In this document: one piece after another, positions 18,405 to 26,373 of the stretch
Layout of the letters: each line of letters starts with the position of its first letter
How positions within the stretch are numbered: position 1 is the stretch's first letter
Assembly: GCF_013336795.1 (NCBI RefSeq)
Contig: NZ_JAAFZT010000006.1
Span: forward strand, 25,337 to 89,336
Length of the DNA stretch: 64,000 bases
Source: Alteripontixanthobacter muriae
GTDB taxonomy: Bacteria > Pseudomonadota > Alphaproteobacteria > Sphingomonadales > Sphingomonadaceae
Direction: 5' to 3'
Translations under genes and position numbers: made by a program
The notes under the pieces: generated by a model
The model's database searches: none
Told to the model about the DNA's origin: nothing
What the model saw: only the letters and a program-made list of their open reading frames with translations

Positions 18405-18953
18405 ATGAAATTCGCGAAACTCGCCGCCGCTACCGCCATTGCATTCGGCGTTCCGGCAGCAGCTTCCGCCCAGGATGCCGCACCTGCCGCATCCGCCGCC
18501 GCAGAACTGACGATCGCCCCGGGCGTAACCATCTACGATCCGCAGGGCGGGCTCGTCGGCACCGTTCTTGAAGTCAGCGACGACGTCGTTCTGGTGAACA
18601 CCGGCAAGCACACCGCACCCCTGCCGGCGAACGCTTTCGCCAAGGGTCCGAACGGCCCCATCATCTCGGTCACCCAGGCACAGCTGAACCAGATGCTCGA
18701 CGAACAGATGGCTCAGGTTGCAGCGCAGCGCGATACCGCGCTGGTCGAAGGCGCCATGGTTCACACGGTCGACGATGCGATGCTGGGCACCGTCACATCG
18801 ATCGACGCCGATAACATCGTCGTGACGGGCGAAAACGGCCCGGTCGCGATGCTGCGCGATCAGTTCGCCGTCAACCCTGAAGGCACGCTGATCGTCCTCT
18901 TCACCGAGGCGCAGATCGCCGAGGCAGCTGCCGCGGCAACACCAGCTGGTTGA
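18405..18953 (+). CDS. secreted protein with two PRC-barrel-like repeats
   Basis: A 182-residue protein. Residues 1-23 are a clear signal peptide ending ASAQD. The remainder contains two related units of about 60 residues: one running from VTIYDPQGGLVGTVLEV, and one from AMVHTVDDAMLGTVTSI. Each has a strand, a V/L-G-T-V turn, a valine-rich strand (DDVVLVNTG; DNIVVTGENG) and a helix with T-x-A-Q (VTQAQLNQ; FTEAQIAE). This resembles PRC-barrel domains, but no family is certain. Shine-Dalgarno CGGAG lies 8 nt before the ATG. A strong terminator follows. Confidence 0.75.
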   Translation: MKFAKLAAATAIAFGVPAAASAQDAAPAASAAAELTIAPGVTIYDPQGGLVGTVLEVSDDVVLVNTGKHTAPLPANAFAKGPNGPIISVTQAQLNQMLDEQMAQVAAQRDTALVEGAMVHTVDDAMLGTVTSIDADNIVVTGENGPVAMLRDQFAVNPEGTLIVLFTEAQIAEAAAAATPAG

Positions 18954-18978
18954 TCAGTTAAACGTCAACTCTCGAAAG

Positions 18979-19013
18979 GGGCCGGTTGCGGAAAGCGCGA
19001 CCGGCCCTTTTTT
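18979..19013 (+). terminator. intrinsic terminator
   Basis: Perfect 8-bp stem GGGCCGGT / ACCGGCCC (18979-18986 and 19000-19007) followed by six T. It ends the secreted-repeat-protein transcript and lies 5 nt from the end of the convergent parC. Confidence 0.9.
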
Positions 19014-19017
19014 CATG

Positions 19018-21330
19018 TCAGAAGCGATTGTCGCGAGGGAACCCCTGCGGCGGCATCCGCCCCGCTGCCCCGCGTGCGACTTTCCACTGCCACATGTCGG
19101 TTTCCGTCCGCGTCCGCCCGGTTTCCCCGCCCATTGCCCAGCTCAGGCCATCTTCCAGCTTGAAGGTGACTGCATCCGACATACCGCCGTCGCGATAGCG
19201 CTGCAATTGCACGCCCTGGCCGCGAGCCAGCACCGGAAGTTCCTCAAGACTGAAGACGACCAGCTTGCGATTGTCGCCCACAACGGCGACATGGTCGTGG
19301 TCGGGCGCGATCTCGCGAACCGTGACGAGCCGGTTGTCGCCCTTCAGATTGACGACCTGCCGGCCTTTGCGCGTTTCAGCCAGCAACTCGCTCGTCTGCG
19401 CGGCGAAGCCCTTGCCGTTGGCGGCAACCAGCAGCAATTGCGCGTCGGCCCTGTGGCGGATCAGGCCGACGATCCGGGCGTCGGCATCGATGTCGAGATT
19501 GTTGCGCAAAGGTTCGCCGAAGCCGCGCGCACTGGGCAGCTTGTCCGCCCCCATGGTGAAGAACCGGCCGTTGTCGGTTATGACGAGCAGCTTGTCCGTC
19601 GTCTGCCCATGCAGGACGAAGCCAGCCTCGTCGCCTTCCTTGTACTTGAAGTCGGTGTCCAGTGGAACGTGGCCCTTCGCCGCCCTAATCCAGCCCTTTT
19701 GCGAGAGAATGACGGTGACCGGCTCCTTCTCGATCATGGCCTCGAGCGAGAATTCGACTGCCGGCGCAACCTCAGCGATTGTCGTTCGGCGCGCGCCCAG
19801 GACAGTGTCCTTGCCATATTCCTTCTGCAATTTCCGCAGGTCGCGTTTCAGTCGGGTTCGCTGACGCGCCGGTGAATCGAGCAGCGCCTCCAGTTCCTCG
19901 CGCTCCTTCAGCAGATCGTCGCGCTCGCCGCGCAGCTGCATCTCCTCCAGCTTGCGCAAGGAACGCAGCCGCATGTTCAGGATTGCTTCGGCCTGTCGGT
20001 CGGTCAGCTCAAATTCTGCCATCATGACCGGCTTCGGCTCGTCCTCACCGCGGATGATCTCGATCACGCGATCGAGATTGAGGTAGGCCGCGATGTAGCC
20101 TTCGACCAGTTCCAGCCGAAGGGCGATCTTTTCCAACCGGTGGCGACTGCGCCGCTGCAAGATGTCGATCTGGCTGGCGAGCCAGTTCGAAAGCAGTTCC
20201 TTGAGCCCCATCACCAGCGGCGTCCGTGTGGCATCCAGCACGTTCATGTTGAGGCCGAAGCGGGTTTCAAGGTCGGTCAGCTTGTAGACCGATTCCTTCA
20301 GCAGATCGGGGTCCACCTTGCGGCTGCGGGGGACCAGCACCAGCCGGATGCGCTCGTCGCTTTCGTCGCGTACATCTTCAAGGATGGGCAGCTTGCGGTC
20401 GGCGATTGCAGCGGCGATCTGTTCGATCAGCTTGCCCTTCTGCACCATGTAGGGAATTTCGCTGATAACCAATTGCCACTGGCCTCCGCCCAAGCGCTCG
20501 ATGCCAGCGTCGCGATCCGCTTCAGTCGCGGCTTCGGCAGCATGGAAGCGTCCCCGCACCCTGAACGACCCGCGCCCTGTGCGATAGGCTGCGGACACGG
20601 CCGCCGGGCTGTCGACGATCAGGCCTCCGGTGGCGAAATCCGGCCCCTGGAACAGTTCCATCAGCCTTTCATGTTCGACCTGCGGATTGTCGATGATCTC
20701 CAGCGCCGCGTCGATGATCTCATGCGCATTGTGGCTGGGGATGCTGGTCGCCATGCCGACCGCGATGCCGCTGGAACCGTTTGCCAGCAGGTTCGGAAAC
20801 AGGCCGGGAAATATCTCCGGCTCTTCCTCCTCGCCATTATAGGTCGGCACGAAATCGACTGTGCCCTCGTCCAGCCCCTGCATCAGGGTCATGGCGGTGC
20901 GGGTCAGGCGGGCTTCCGTATAGCGGTAGGCAGCGGCGTTATCGCCGTCGATGTTGCCGAAATTGCCCTGCCCCTCGACCAGCGGATATCGCAGCGCGAA
21001 ATCCTGCGCCAGCCGCACCATCGCGTCATAGACCGACGCGTCGCCATGCGGGTGGTATTTGCCGATGACGTCGCCGACCACGCGGGCCGATTTCTTGAAG
21101 GCATCGGTCGGGTTGAGCTTCAACTGCCGCATCGCCCAGAGCAAGCGGCGGTGGACCGGCTTCAACCCGTCGCGAAGGTCGGGCAGCGAACGCGCCGTGA
21201 TGGTGGACAGCGCATAGACGAGATAGCGCTCCGAAAGCGCTGCGTCGAAAGGGGCATCGACGATGCTGTCGAAGGGATCGGGGCTGTCGATGGGATCGGG
21301 TCCGGCCAGGTCGGTCTTGTCGGTGGGCAT
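19018..21330 (-). CDS. parC: DNA topoisomerase IV subunit A
   Basis: Breaks and rejoins DNA during decatenation of daughter chromosomes, working with ParE. The quinolone-resistance region GKYHPHGDASVYDAMVRLAQ precedes the catalytic Tyr in AAYRYTEARLT. The C-terminal part is a short beta-pinwheel without a GyrA box, and at 770 residues it is well below GyrA length, hence ParC. The quinolone-contact Ser is intact (GDASVYD). The start at 21330 has Shine-Dalgarno AGGACAGG; a TTG at 21366 would add 12 residues. Confidence 0.95.
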   Translation of the reverse strand: MPTDKTDLAGPDPIDSPDPFDSIVDAPFDAALSERYLVYALSTITARSLPDLRDGLKPVHRRLLWAMRQLKLNPTDAFKKSARVVGDVIGKYHPHGDASVYDAMVRLAQDFALRYPLVEGQGNFGNIDGDNAAAYRYTEARLTRTAMTLMQGLDEGTVDFVPTYNGEEEEPEIFPGLFPNLLANGSSGIAVGMATSIPSHNAHEIIDAALEIIDNPQVEHERLMELFQGPDFATGGLIVDSPAAVSAAYRTGRGSFRVRGRFHAAEAATEADRDAGIERLGGGQWQLVISEIPYMVQKGKLIEQIAAAIADRKLPILEDVRDESDERIRLVLVPRSRKVDPDLLKESVYKLTDLETRFGLNMNVLDATRTPLVMGLKELLSNWLASQIDILQRRSRHRLEKIALRLELVEGYIAAYLNLDRVIEIIRGEDEPKPVMMAEFELTDRQAEAILNMRLRSLRKLEEMQLRGERDDLLKEREELEALLDSPARQRTRLKRDLRKLQKEYGKDTVLGARRTTIAEVAPAVEFSLEAMIEKEPVTVILSQKGWIRAAKGHVPLDTDFKYKEGDEAGFVLHGQTTDKLLVITDNGRFFTMGADKLPSARGFGEPLRNNLDIDADARIVGLIRHRADAQLLLVAANGKGFAAQTSELLAETRKGRQVVNLKGDNRLVTVREIAPDHDHVAVVGDNRKLVVFSLEELPVLARGQGVQLQRYRDGGMSDAVTFKLEDGLSWAMGGETGRTRTETDMWQWKVARGAAGRMPPQGFPRDNRF

Positions 21331-21377
21331 GGTGCCTGTCCTAACACCGCTTTGCCCGGCCGACAAAGCGGGAACAT

Positions 21378-21713
21378 TCAGATATTCTGCATATCCCTGC
21401 TTTCGGCGGGGATATTTACGGTGAGACCATCGAGCCTCGCCTCCAGGTCGATCTGGCAGGCGAGGCGGCTCGTCGGCCCGGCACCTGTGGCGAGGTCGAG
21501 CATGTCCTCCTCTTCCTCACTCGGTTCGGCAAGCCGGTCGAACCATTCGGGCGTGACGATCACATGGCAGGTGGAACAAGCCATCTGCCCCTCGCAGGTT
21601 CCCTCCAGCGGCATGCCCGCTGCCTGGGCGACGCGCAGCAGATTGTCGCCTTCACGGGCCTCGGCCTGCGCGCTTGCGCCGTCAGGGGTGATGAAATGCA
21701 CTGTGACGCTCAT
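21378..21713 (-). CDS. 2Fe-2S ferredoxin (adrenodoxin type)
   Basis: A 111-residue electron carrier. Cluster ligands are C40, C46, C49 (CEGQMACSTC, the C-x5-C-x2-C of vertebrate-type ferredoxins) and C86 (RLACQI). The acidic EEEED helix near residue 66 is the usual partner-docking site. It overlaps the upstream cysteine desulfurase by 4 nt and ends that operon, which fits an Fdx-like role of donating electrons to iron-sulfur cluster assembly; a cytochrome P450 partner cannot be excluded. Confidence 0.92.
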   Translation of the reverse strand: MSVTVHFITPDGASAQAEAREGDNLLRVAQAAGMPLEGTCEGQMACSTCHVIVTPEWFDRLAEPSEEEEDMLDLATGAGPTSRLACQIDLEARLDGLTVNIPAESRDMQNI

Positions 21714-22792
21714 GCGGTCTGCTCCTTTGCGGCGCGGTTGATTGCGGCCGCGGCAACCTCGATTTCAGCAAGAGTCGTATAGCGCCCGAAACCTAGACGG
21801 ATCGAATTTCGTGCCTGCGCATCGGAAAGGCCAATCGCTTTCAGCACATGACTGGTGCGACCCGATCCACTGGCGCATGCGGAACCGGCGGAGAAGGCCA
21901 CATCGCGAACCTCGGACATCAGGCGGTTCACATCCAGACCGTCGCGCCGCAGGTTCAGGTTCCCATGCCAGCGTTGCCGCTCGCTGCCGTTGAGGGTCCA
22001 GTCCGAGAGAGCGTCGCGCGCCGCCTGCCACAGGTCTTCCACATGTGCGGCATCCTCTTCCCCCCGCTCCAGGGCAATCTTCGCTGCCACGCCAAAGCCT
22101 GCGCACAAGGCGGGACTGAGCGTACCCGAGCGAACATCGCCTTCCTGCCCGCCGCCGGTAATGACAGGGTCGAGTGATACGCCTTCCTTCACCCACAAGG
22201 CGCCGACCCCCTTGGGGCCATGCAGCTTGTGCGCTGACACGGCGATCAGATCGGCCTCGGCAATCTTCATACGCCCCGCCGCCTGCACCGCATCGACCAG
22301 CAGCAAGGCTCCGTGTTCCGCTGCCAGTTCGGCGGCCCGTGCGATGGGCTGAATGGTCCCGATCTCGTTATTCACCTGCATGGTTGCGATCAGGCGAGGT
22401 GCAGCTTCGAGCGGCGGCTCAGGCACGATCAGACCTTCCGCATCCACCGGCCAGATAGCGCATGGCCCGGCATTGCGCACCGTGTCGAGCACGGCCGCAT
22501 GCTCGATGGCAGAGGCCAGCACCGGTCCCGTCGCGAGGTTCGCAGAACCGCGAATGGCGAGATTAATGCTCTCCGTCGCGCCGCTGGTGAAGATGACCCG
22601 CCCGCCGCCGGGGAAAAGCGCAGCCACCTGTTCGCGCGCGACCTCCACCGCCGCTGCGGCCCGCCGCCCCATGCGGTGCGGACTGTGCGGGTTGGCGAAG
22701 CCCTCGCCCTCCGGCCCGTCGAGCCATTGCAGCATCGCGGCCTTCGCTTCGGGAGCAAGCGGCGTGGTAGCCTGATAATCCAGATAGATCAT
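21710..22792 (-). CDS. cysteine desulfurase (NifS/IscS-like), second copy
   Basis: A 360-residue PLP enzyme that takes sulfur from cysteine for Fe-S clusters or thiolated RNA. Visible features: YLDYQATTP start, the SAIEHAAV His segment, QVNNEIGTIQPI, the PLP-lysine motif SAHKLHGPKG and the persulfide loop SAGSACASGSGRTSHVL. The start at ATG 22792 overlaps the stop of the first copy (ATGA); the frame upstream of it reads through that gene. Paired with a paralogue upstream and a ferredoxin downstream. Confidence 0.92.
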   Translation of the reverse strand: MIYLDYQATTPLAPEAKAAMLQWLDGPEGEGFANPHSPHRMGRRAAAAVEVAREQVAALFPGGGRVIFTSGATESINLAIRGSANLATGPVLASAIEHAAVLDTVRNAGPCAIWPVDAEGLIVPEPPLEAAPRLIATMQVNNEIGTIQPIARAAELAAEHGALLLVDAVQAAGRMKIAEADLIAVSAHKLHGPKGVGALWVKEGVSLDPVITGGGQEGDVRSGTLSPALCAGFGVAAKIALERGEEDAAHVEDLWQAARDALSDWTLNGSERQRWHGNLNLRRDGLDVNRLMSEVRDVAFSAGSACASGSGRTSHVLKAIGLSDAQARNSIRLGFGRYTTLAEIEVAAAAINRAAKEQTA

Positions 22793-23889
22793 TGCACATC
22801 CGTCGCCATCGCCAGCCACCGGGCGGTGAACGCCTCCACATCTGCTGCGCTGGAACTCCATCCAACGCTAATGCGAATGATCCTGCTGGCGAGATCGTCC
22901 TCGATCTGCATCGCCTTCAGCACATGGCTGCCTTTCAGACTGCCGGACGAACAAGCCGACCCGAGGCTGACGGCAAAGCCTGCCATGTCGAACCGCATCA
23001 ATTGCGCGCTGCCGGACAGGTTCGGCATGGCGATGCCGTGGATGAGCGGCGTGGGGCGCGCCAGCCGATCCGACAGCCAGACACCTCCGGCACCCCGCAC
23101 CAAAACGGCAAGCCGTTCGAGAGCCGCCAGCACGTCGGGCGGGCAGAATGGCTGCGTCGCCTGCTCCAGCGCGGCAGCAAATCCGAGTGCTGCTGGCAGG
23201 TTCTCCGTGCCGCGGCGATAACCTCGCTCCTGACCGCCAGCCGGAGCCAGCATCGCGTAATCGCGAACCAGCAGCGCCCCGATCCCGGGTGGCCCGCCCA
23301 GCTTGTGCGCCGAGATGATCGCCATGTCGCACTCACTCGGCAGCGGATATTTGGCCGCAGACTGTGCGCAATCGGCGACAAGCAACCCGCCGGCTGCATG
23401 AACCCTGTCGGCAACGGCCTGCATATCCTGCGCCGCGCCCGTTTCCGAGTTGATGGCTTGCATTGCCACTATCGGTGAGGCTCCACCAGAAAGAGGCTCC
23501 AGATCGACCGAGCCGTCCGGCGCAACCAAAAGCATCGTCGCATCAGGAGCGGCGCCGTGGACCGCATCATGCTCCACCGCGCTGACGAAGCGTGTCCCAG
23601 CGCCACTTCCCGAACCGTTCCCCTTCACAGCGCAAGCCCGGTTAAGCGCCAGCCAGGCCGCCTCGCTCGCCCCGCTGGTCAGGATGACTTCCCCGCTCCA
23701 GCCGAGCTCCTTCCTTATCCGGTCACGCGCATCTTCCAGCGCGACGCGGGCCTTGCGTCCCTCCGCATGCGGGCTGGACGGGTTGGCCCATCGCTCCATG
23801 CCTTCCGCCACCGCTGCCAGTGCTTCGGGCCGCATCGGGGTGGTCGCTGCATGGTCGAGATAGATACGGTGGATGGAAAGTCCCTTCAC
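22789..23889 (-). CDS. cysteine desulfurase (NifS/IscS-like), first copy
   Basis: Paralogue of the next gene: IYLDHAATTP, SAVEHDAVHG, the PLP-lysine motif SAHKLGGPPGIG, and the sulfur-accepting loop SLGSACSSGSLKGSHVL. The usual NNE-x-G is changed to NSETGAAQD, a departure next to the PLP ring. No ATG lies near the homologous start. GTG at 23889 (reading MKGLSIHRIYLDH) is my choice, but the exact start is uncertain. It heads a three-gene unit with the second desulfurase and ferredoxin, and diverges from the hydrolase gene. Confidence 0.88.
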   Translation of the reverse strand: MKGLSIHRIYLDHAATTPMRPEALAAVAEGMERWANPSSPHAEGRKARVALEDARDRIRKELGWSGEVILTSGASEAAWLALNRACAVKGNGSGSGAGTRFVSAVEHDAVHGAAPDATMLLVAPDGSVDLEPLSGGASPIVAMQAINSETGAAQDMQAVADRVHAAGGLLVADCAQSAAKYPLPSECDMAIISAHKLGGPPGIGALLVRDYAMLAPAGGQERGYRRGTENLPAALGFAAALEQATQPFCPPDVLAALERLAVLVRGAGGVWLSDRLARPTPLIHGIAMPNLSGSAQLMRFDMAGFAVSLGSACSSGSLKGSHVLKAMQIEDDLASRIIRISVGWSSSAADVEAFTARWLAMATDVQ

Positions 23890-23991
23890 TGTGCGCGCGC
23901 CGATTGCGAAACGCGCGTCACACACTATATAGCGCCGGTCCGCATATGCGCCACCGCATGTGCCCCTAACTTTTCCGACAGGTTCCCGCAA

Positions 23992-24648
23992 ATGCCCTCA
24001 GTCATCTTTCCCGGCCCCGAAGGGCGCCTCGAAGGCCGCTATTCCCCCGCTCCGCGCCCGCGCGCGCCCGTTGCCATGATCCTGCACCCGCATCCGCAGG
24101 GCGGCGGGACGATGAACGAGCGGATCACGCAGCGCCTGTACAAGACCTTCGTGGATCGCGGTTTCGCCACCTTGCGCTTCAATTTCCGGGGTGTCGGGCG
24201 CAGTCAGGGCAGCTTCGACAATGGCGTTGGCGAACTCAGCGATGCGGCCAGCGCACTCGACTGGGTGCAGTCCATTCACCCCGAAGCGCAGGTGACCTGG
24301 GTCGGAGGCGTCAGCTTCGGTGCGCTGATCGGCATGCAATTGCTGATGCGCCGCCCCGAAGTGCGCGGCTTCATCTCCATCGCGCCGCCTGCGAACATGT
24401 ACGACTTCAGCTTCCTGGCACCTTGCCCGGCAAGCGGCATCTTCATCCAGGGCACGGCCGACACAGTGGTTCAACCCGCTTCTGTCCAGAAGCTGGTCGA
24501 CAAGCTGCGCACGCAGAAGCACATCACGATCCACCACGAGGAAATCCCCCGTGCCAACCATTTCTTCGAGAACGAGATGGAAGATCTGATGGGTTCGGTC
24601 GACAATTATCTCGACTTCCGCCTCTCGCCGGATTGCCCGATCAAGTAA
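23992..24648 (+). CDS. alpha/beta hydrolase
   Basis: A 218-residue alpha/beta hydrolase fold protein. It has HPHPQGGGTMN near the N-terminus, FRGVGRSQGSF, the nucleophile elbow GVSFGA (Ser) and a late histidine in IPRANHFFE. This set matches a bacterial family often annotated as CocE/NonD-like or serine aminopeptidase hydrolases; the substrate is unknown. It lies divergently from the cysteine desulfurase operon and ends with a good terminator. Confidence 0.88.
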   Translation: MPSVIFPGPEGRLEGRYSPAPRPRAPVAMILHPHPQGGGTMNERITQRLYKTFVDRGFATLRFNFRGVGRSQGSFDNGVGELSDAASALDWVQSIHPEAQVTWVGGVSFGALIGMQLLMRRPEVRGFISIAPPANMYDFSFLAPCPASGIFIQGTADTVVQPASVQKLVDKLRTQKHITIHHEEIPRANHFFENEMEDLMGSVDNYLDFRLSPDCPIK

Positions 24649-24675
24649 TTAGCGATCGGTCGAACCGAGCAAAGC

Positions 24676-24707
24676 GCCCGCCCCGGTTTTCCGCGGCGGG
24701 CCTTTTG
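24676..24707 (+). terminator. intrinsic terminator
   Basis: Stem GCCCGCC (24676-24682) with GGCGGGC (24695-24701), loop CCGGTTTTCCGC, followed by CTTTTGTT. It closes the hydrolase gene. Confidence 0.8.
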
Positions 24708-24838
24708 TTGCGCGTCATTCAGTTGCGAAAAGCGACGCGAAACCTCTTGCCAGACCGTGTTACACCATCTCATGATGCGATGTTATATCATACGCGCTTG
24801 GATCAACCGGCTCGATGATGGAGAGAGGAGCCACAGAA

Positions 24839-25549
24839 ATGGCCTATGTAAATCAGGAAGGGAATACTGCCCGGACCAAAGCGATCATTGGTGTTATCGG
24901 AATCCATGCAATTATCGGTTATGGCCTGGTAACCGGCCTTTCATTCGAAAAGATCGCAGCGGCCATCGACAATCCCGAGGGGATATTCATACCGGTTCCG
25001 AAACCAACGCCGCCGCCGCCACCGCCCGCCGATCCGAAGCCCACCCGGACACCTCCAAGCGCCGCGCCTGCTCCTTACGTGCCGCCTATTCCCGCACCCC
25101 TGGCCACCAGCGCCCCCGATGTTTCGGCCACCACCATCATACTGCCGCCGCTGCCACCGCTGCCAGTGCCGGGCACATCTGGAACGAAGGCTGGTGCCTT
25201 GGACAATCTCGCCCTTCCTGCCCCTGCACCCAAGGCGACCCCAACGGGTGTGGAGCCCAGCCCGGTTCGCCCGCGCGGCAATCCGGGTGAATGGGTGACC
25301 AACAATGATTACCGCTCATCATGGATCGCAAGGGAAATGGAGGGAACGGTGACATTCCAGGTGGCAATCGATGCGCGGGGAAGGATTACGCAGTGCTCGA
25401 TCCTGAAAGGCAGCGGTCATTCTGAACTGGATGCGGCGACCTGCGCCAACGTGAAGCGCCGTGCGCGGTTCGAAGCCGCGCGTAATGCGCAGGACCGCGC
25501 CGTGCCGTCGACCTACAGCAACACGGTGCTCTGGCGAATTCCGGAGTGA
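24839..25549 (+). CDS. TonB-family energy transducer
   Basis: A 236-residue inner-membrane-anchored protein. One hydrophobic helix (about residues 18-38, IIGVIGIHAIIGYGLVTGL) is followed by a proline-rich periplasm-spanning region of about 110 residues (PVPKPTPPPPPPADPKP...) and a C-terminal TonB domain (GTVTFQVAIDARGRITQCSI ... FEAARNAQDR). Two cysteines sit in the TonB domain. The ATG at 24839 has Shine-Dalgarno GGAG. ExbB/ExbD are not adjacent, so it presumably uses partners encoded elsewhere to energise outer-membrane receptors. Confidence 0.9.
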   Translation: MAYVNQEGNTARTKAIIGVIGIHAIIGYGLVTGLSFEKIAAAIDNPEGIFIPVPKPTPPPPPPADPKPTRTPPSAAPAPYVPPIPAPLATSAPDVSATTIILPPLPPLPVPGTSGTKAGALDNLALPAPAPKATPTGVEPSPVRPRGNPGEWVTNNDYRSSWIAREMEGTVTFQVAIDARGRITQCSILKGSGHSELDAATCANVKRRARFEAARNAQDRAVPSTYSNTVLWRIPE

Positions 25550-25568
25550 TCGCTGGCAGATCGCCAGA

Positions 25569-25766
25569 TTAATCGGTCACCTGCTCGGCGGGCACGCGCC
25601 CGTCGGGCGTTGGCACGATCCAGATCGCCACATTGGCGAAGGCGATAGCTGCCAGCACCACCATCAGAACGACCTGCTTCCGAGGCCCCCCGCGACGGTG
25701 CAGAAACCATGCGCCCGCAAGGAGAGCCAGAGCGGCCAGCACGACGAGGGAGAGAACCATGTCCAT
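25569..25766 (-). CDS. small two-helix membrane protein
   Basis: A 65-residue protein with two hydrophobic segments (VLSLVVLAALALLAGAWFL and QVVLMVVLAAIAFANVAIWIV) separated by the basic HRRGGPRK, and a polar C-terminus. Start at 25766, or at the ATG two codons later. It is a plausible small inner-membrane protein with no recognised family. It lies convergent to the TonB-like gene. Confidence 0.6.
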   Translation of the reverse strand: MDMVLSLVVLAALALLAGAWFLHRRGGPRKQVVLMVVLAAIAFANVAIWIVPTPDGRVPAEQVTD

Positions 25767-25869
25767 GCCTGCGTTCTTACCAAGAGGGGTAGCGCAGGGG
25801 AACCGTCTACAAGGCCCGTCGGTTTGAACGAAAAGCGCGGCGACGGGCCGCATTCAGGAGAAGCGACAG

Positions 25870-26295
25870 ATGGGCATTTTCAGTTCGATCAAGCGGGCGA
25901 TCTTCGGTGAGGATGCCGAAGCCAGAGAAACCGCGACAGCGCCGCCTGCTGCTACGGCCCGCCCCGGCGCTGCCGCTCCGCGCTCGGTTCCGTCTAAGGC
26001 ACCGCCTCCGACCGGCACGCCGACAAGTCATTCCGTGCGCGTTTCGCAGGTCGATGTCGAGAATTCGCTGGATTCGATGCCAGGCGCCGACAGGCTGAAC
26101 TGGCGCACCTCCATCGTCGATCTGATGAAGCTGATCGGCGTGGATTCCGATTTCGAGAGCCGCAAGGCGCTGGCGCATGAACTCGGTCGCGCCGATTATT
26201 CGGGCGACGCGGAAGACAATGTGTGGCTGCACCGGAAGACGATGCAGGAACTGTCGCGTAACGGCGGCAAGGTTCCGGCTGAATTCCTCGATTGA
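25870..26295 (+). CDS. DUF3597 domain protein
   Basis: A 141-residue protein. The N-terminus (MGIFSSIKRAIFG) and the conserved C-terminal block of about 80 residues (VDVENSLDSMPGADRLNWR, SIVDLMKLIGVDSDFESRKALAHELG, DNVWLHRKTMQELSRNGGKVP) match the DUF3597 family. The two are joined by an Ala/Pro-rich linker. Distant LysM-free relatives are annotated only as hypothetical; a role in the envelope or with peptidoglycan has been guessed but not shown. No signal peptide is visible. Confidence 0.88.
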   Translation: MGIFSSIKRAIFGEDAEARETATAPPAATARPGAAAPRSVPSKAPPPTGTPTSHSVRVSQVDVENSLDSMPGADRLNWRTSIVDLMKLIGVDSDFESRKALAHELGRADYSGDAEDNVWLHRKTMQELSRNGGKVPAEFLD

Positions 26296-26373
26296 GGAGG
26301 ATTGCCCCAGACCTTCCGAACTCGCGAGTGCGACACGTTTGACAGGTTGCACCCGCCGCGCCAGACACTGCGC

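Noticed and set aside
20140..21741. 533-codon plus-strand frame opposite parC and ferredoxin
   Set aside because: Antisense shadow with biased composition; parC is unambiguous on the other strand.
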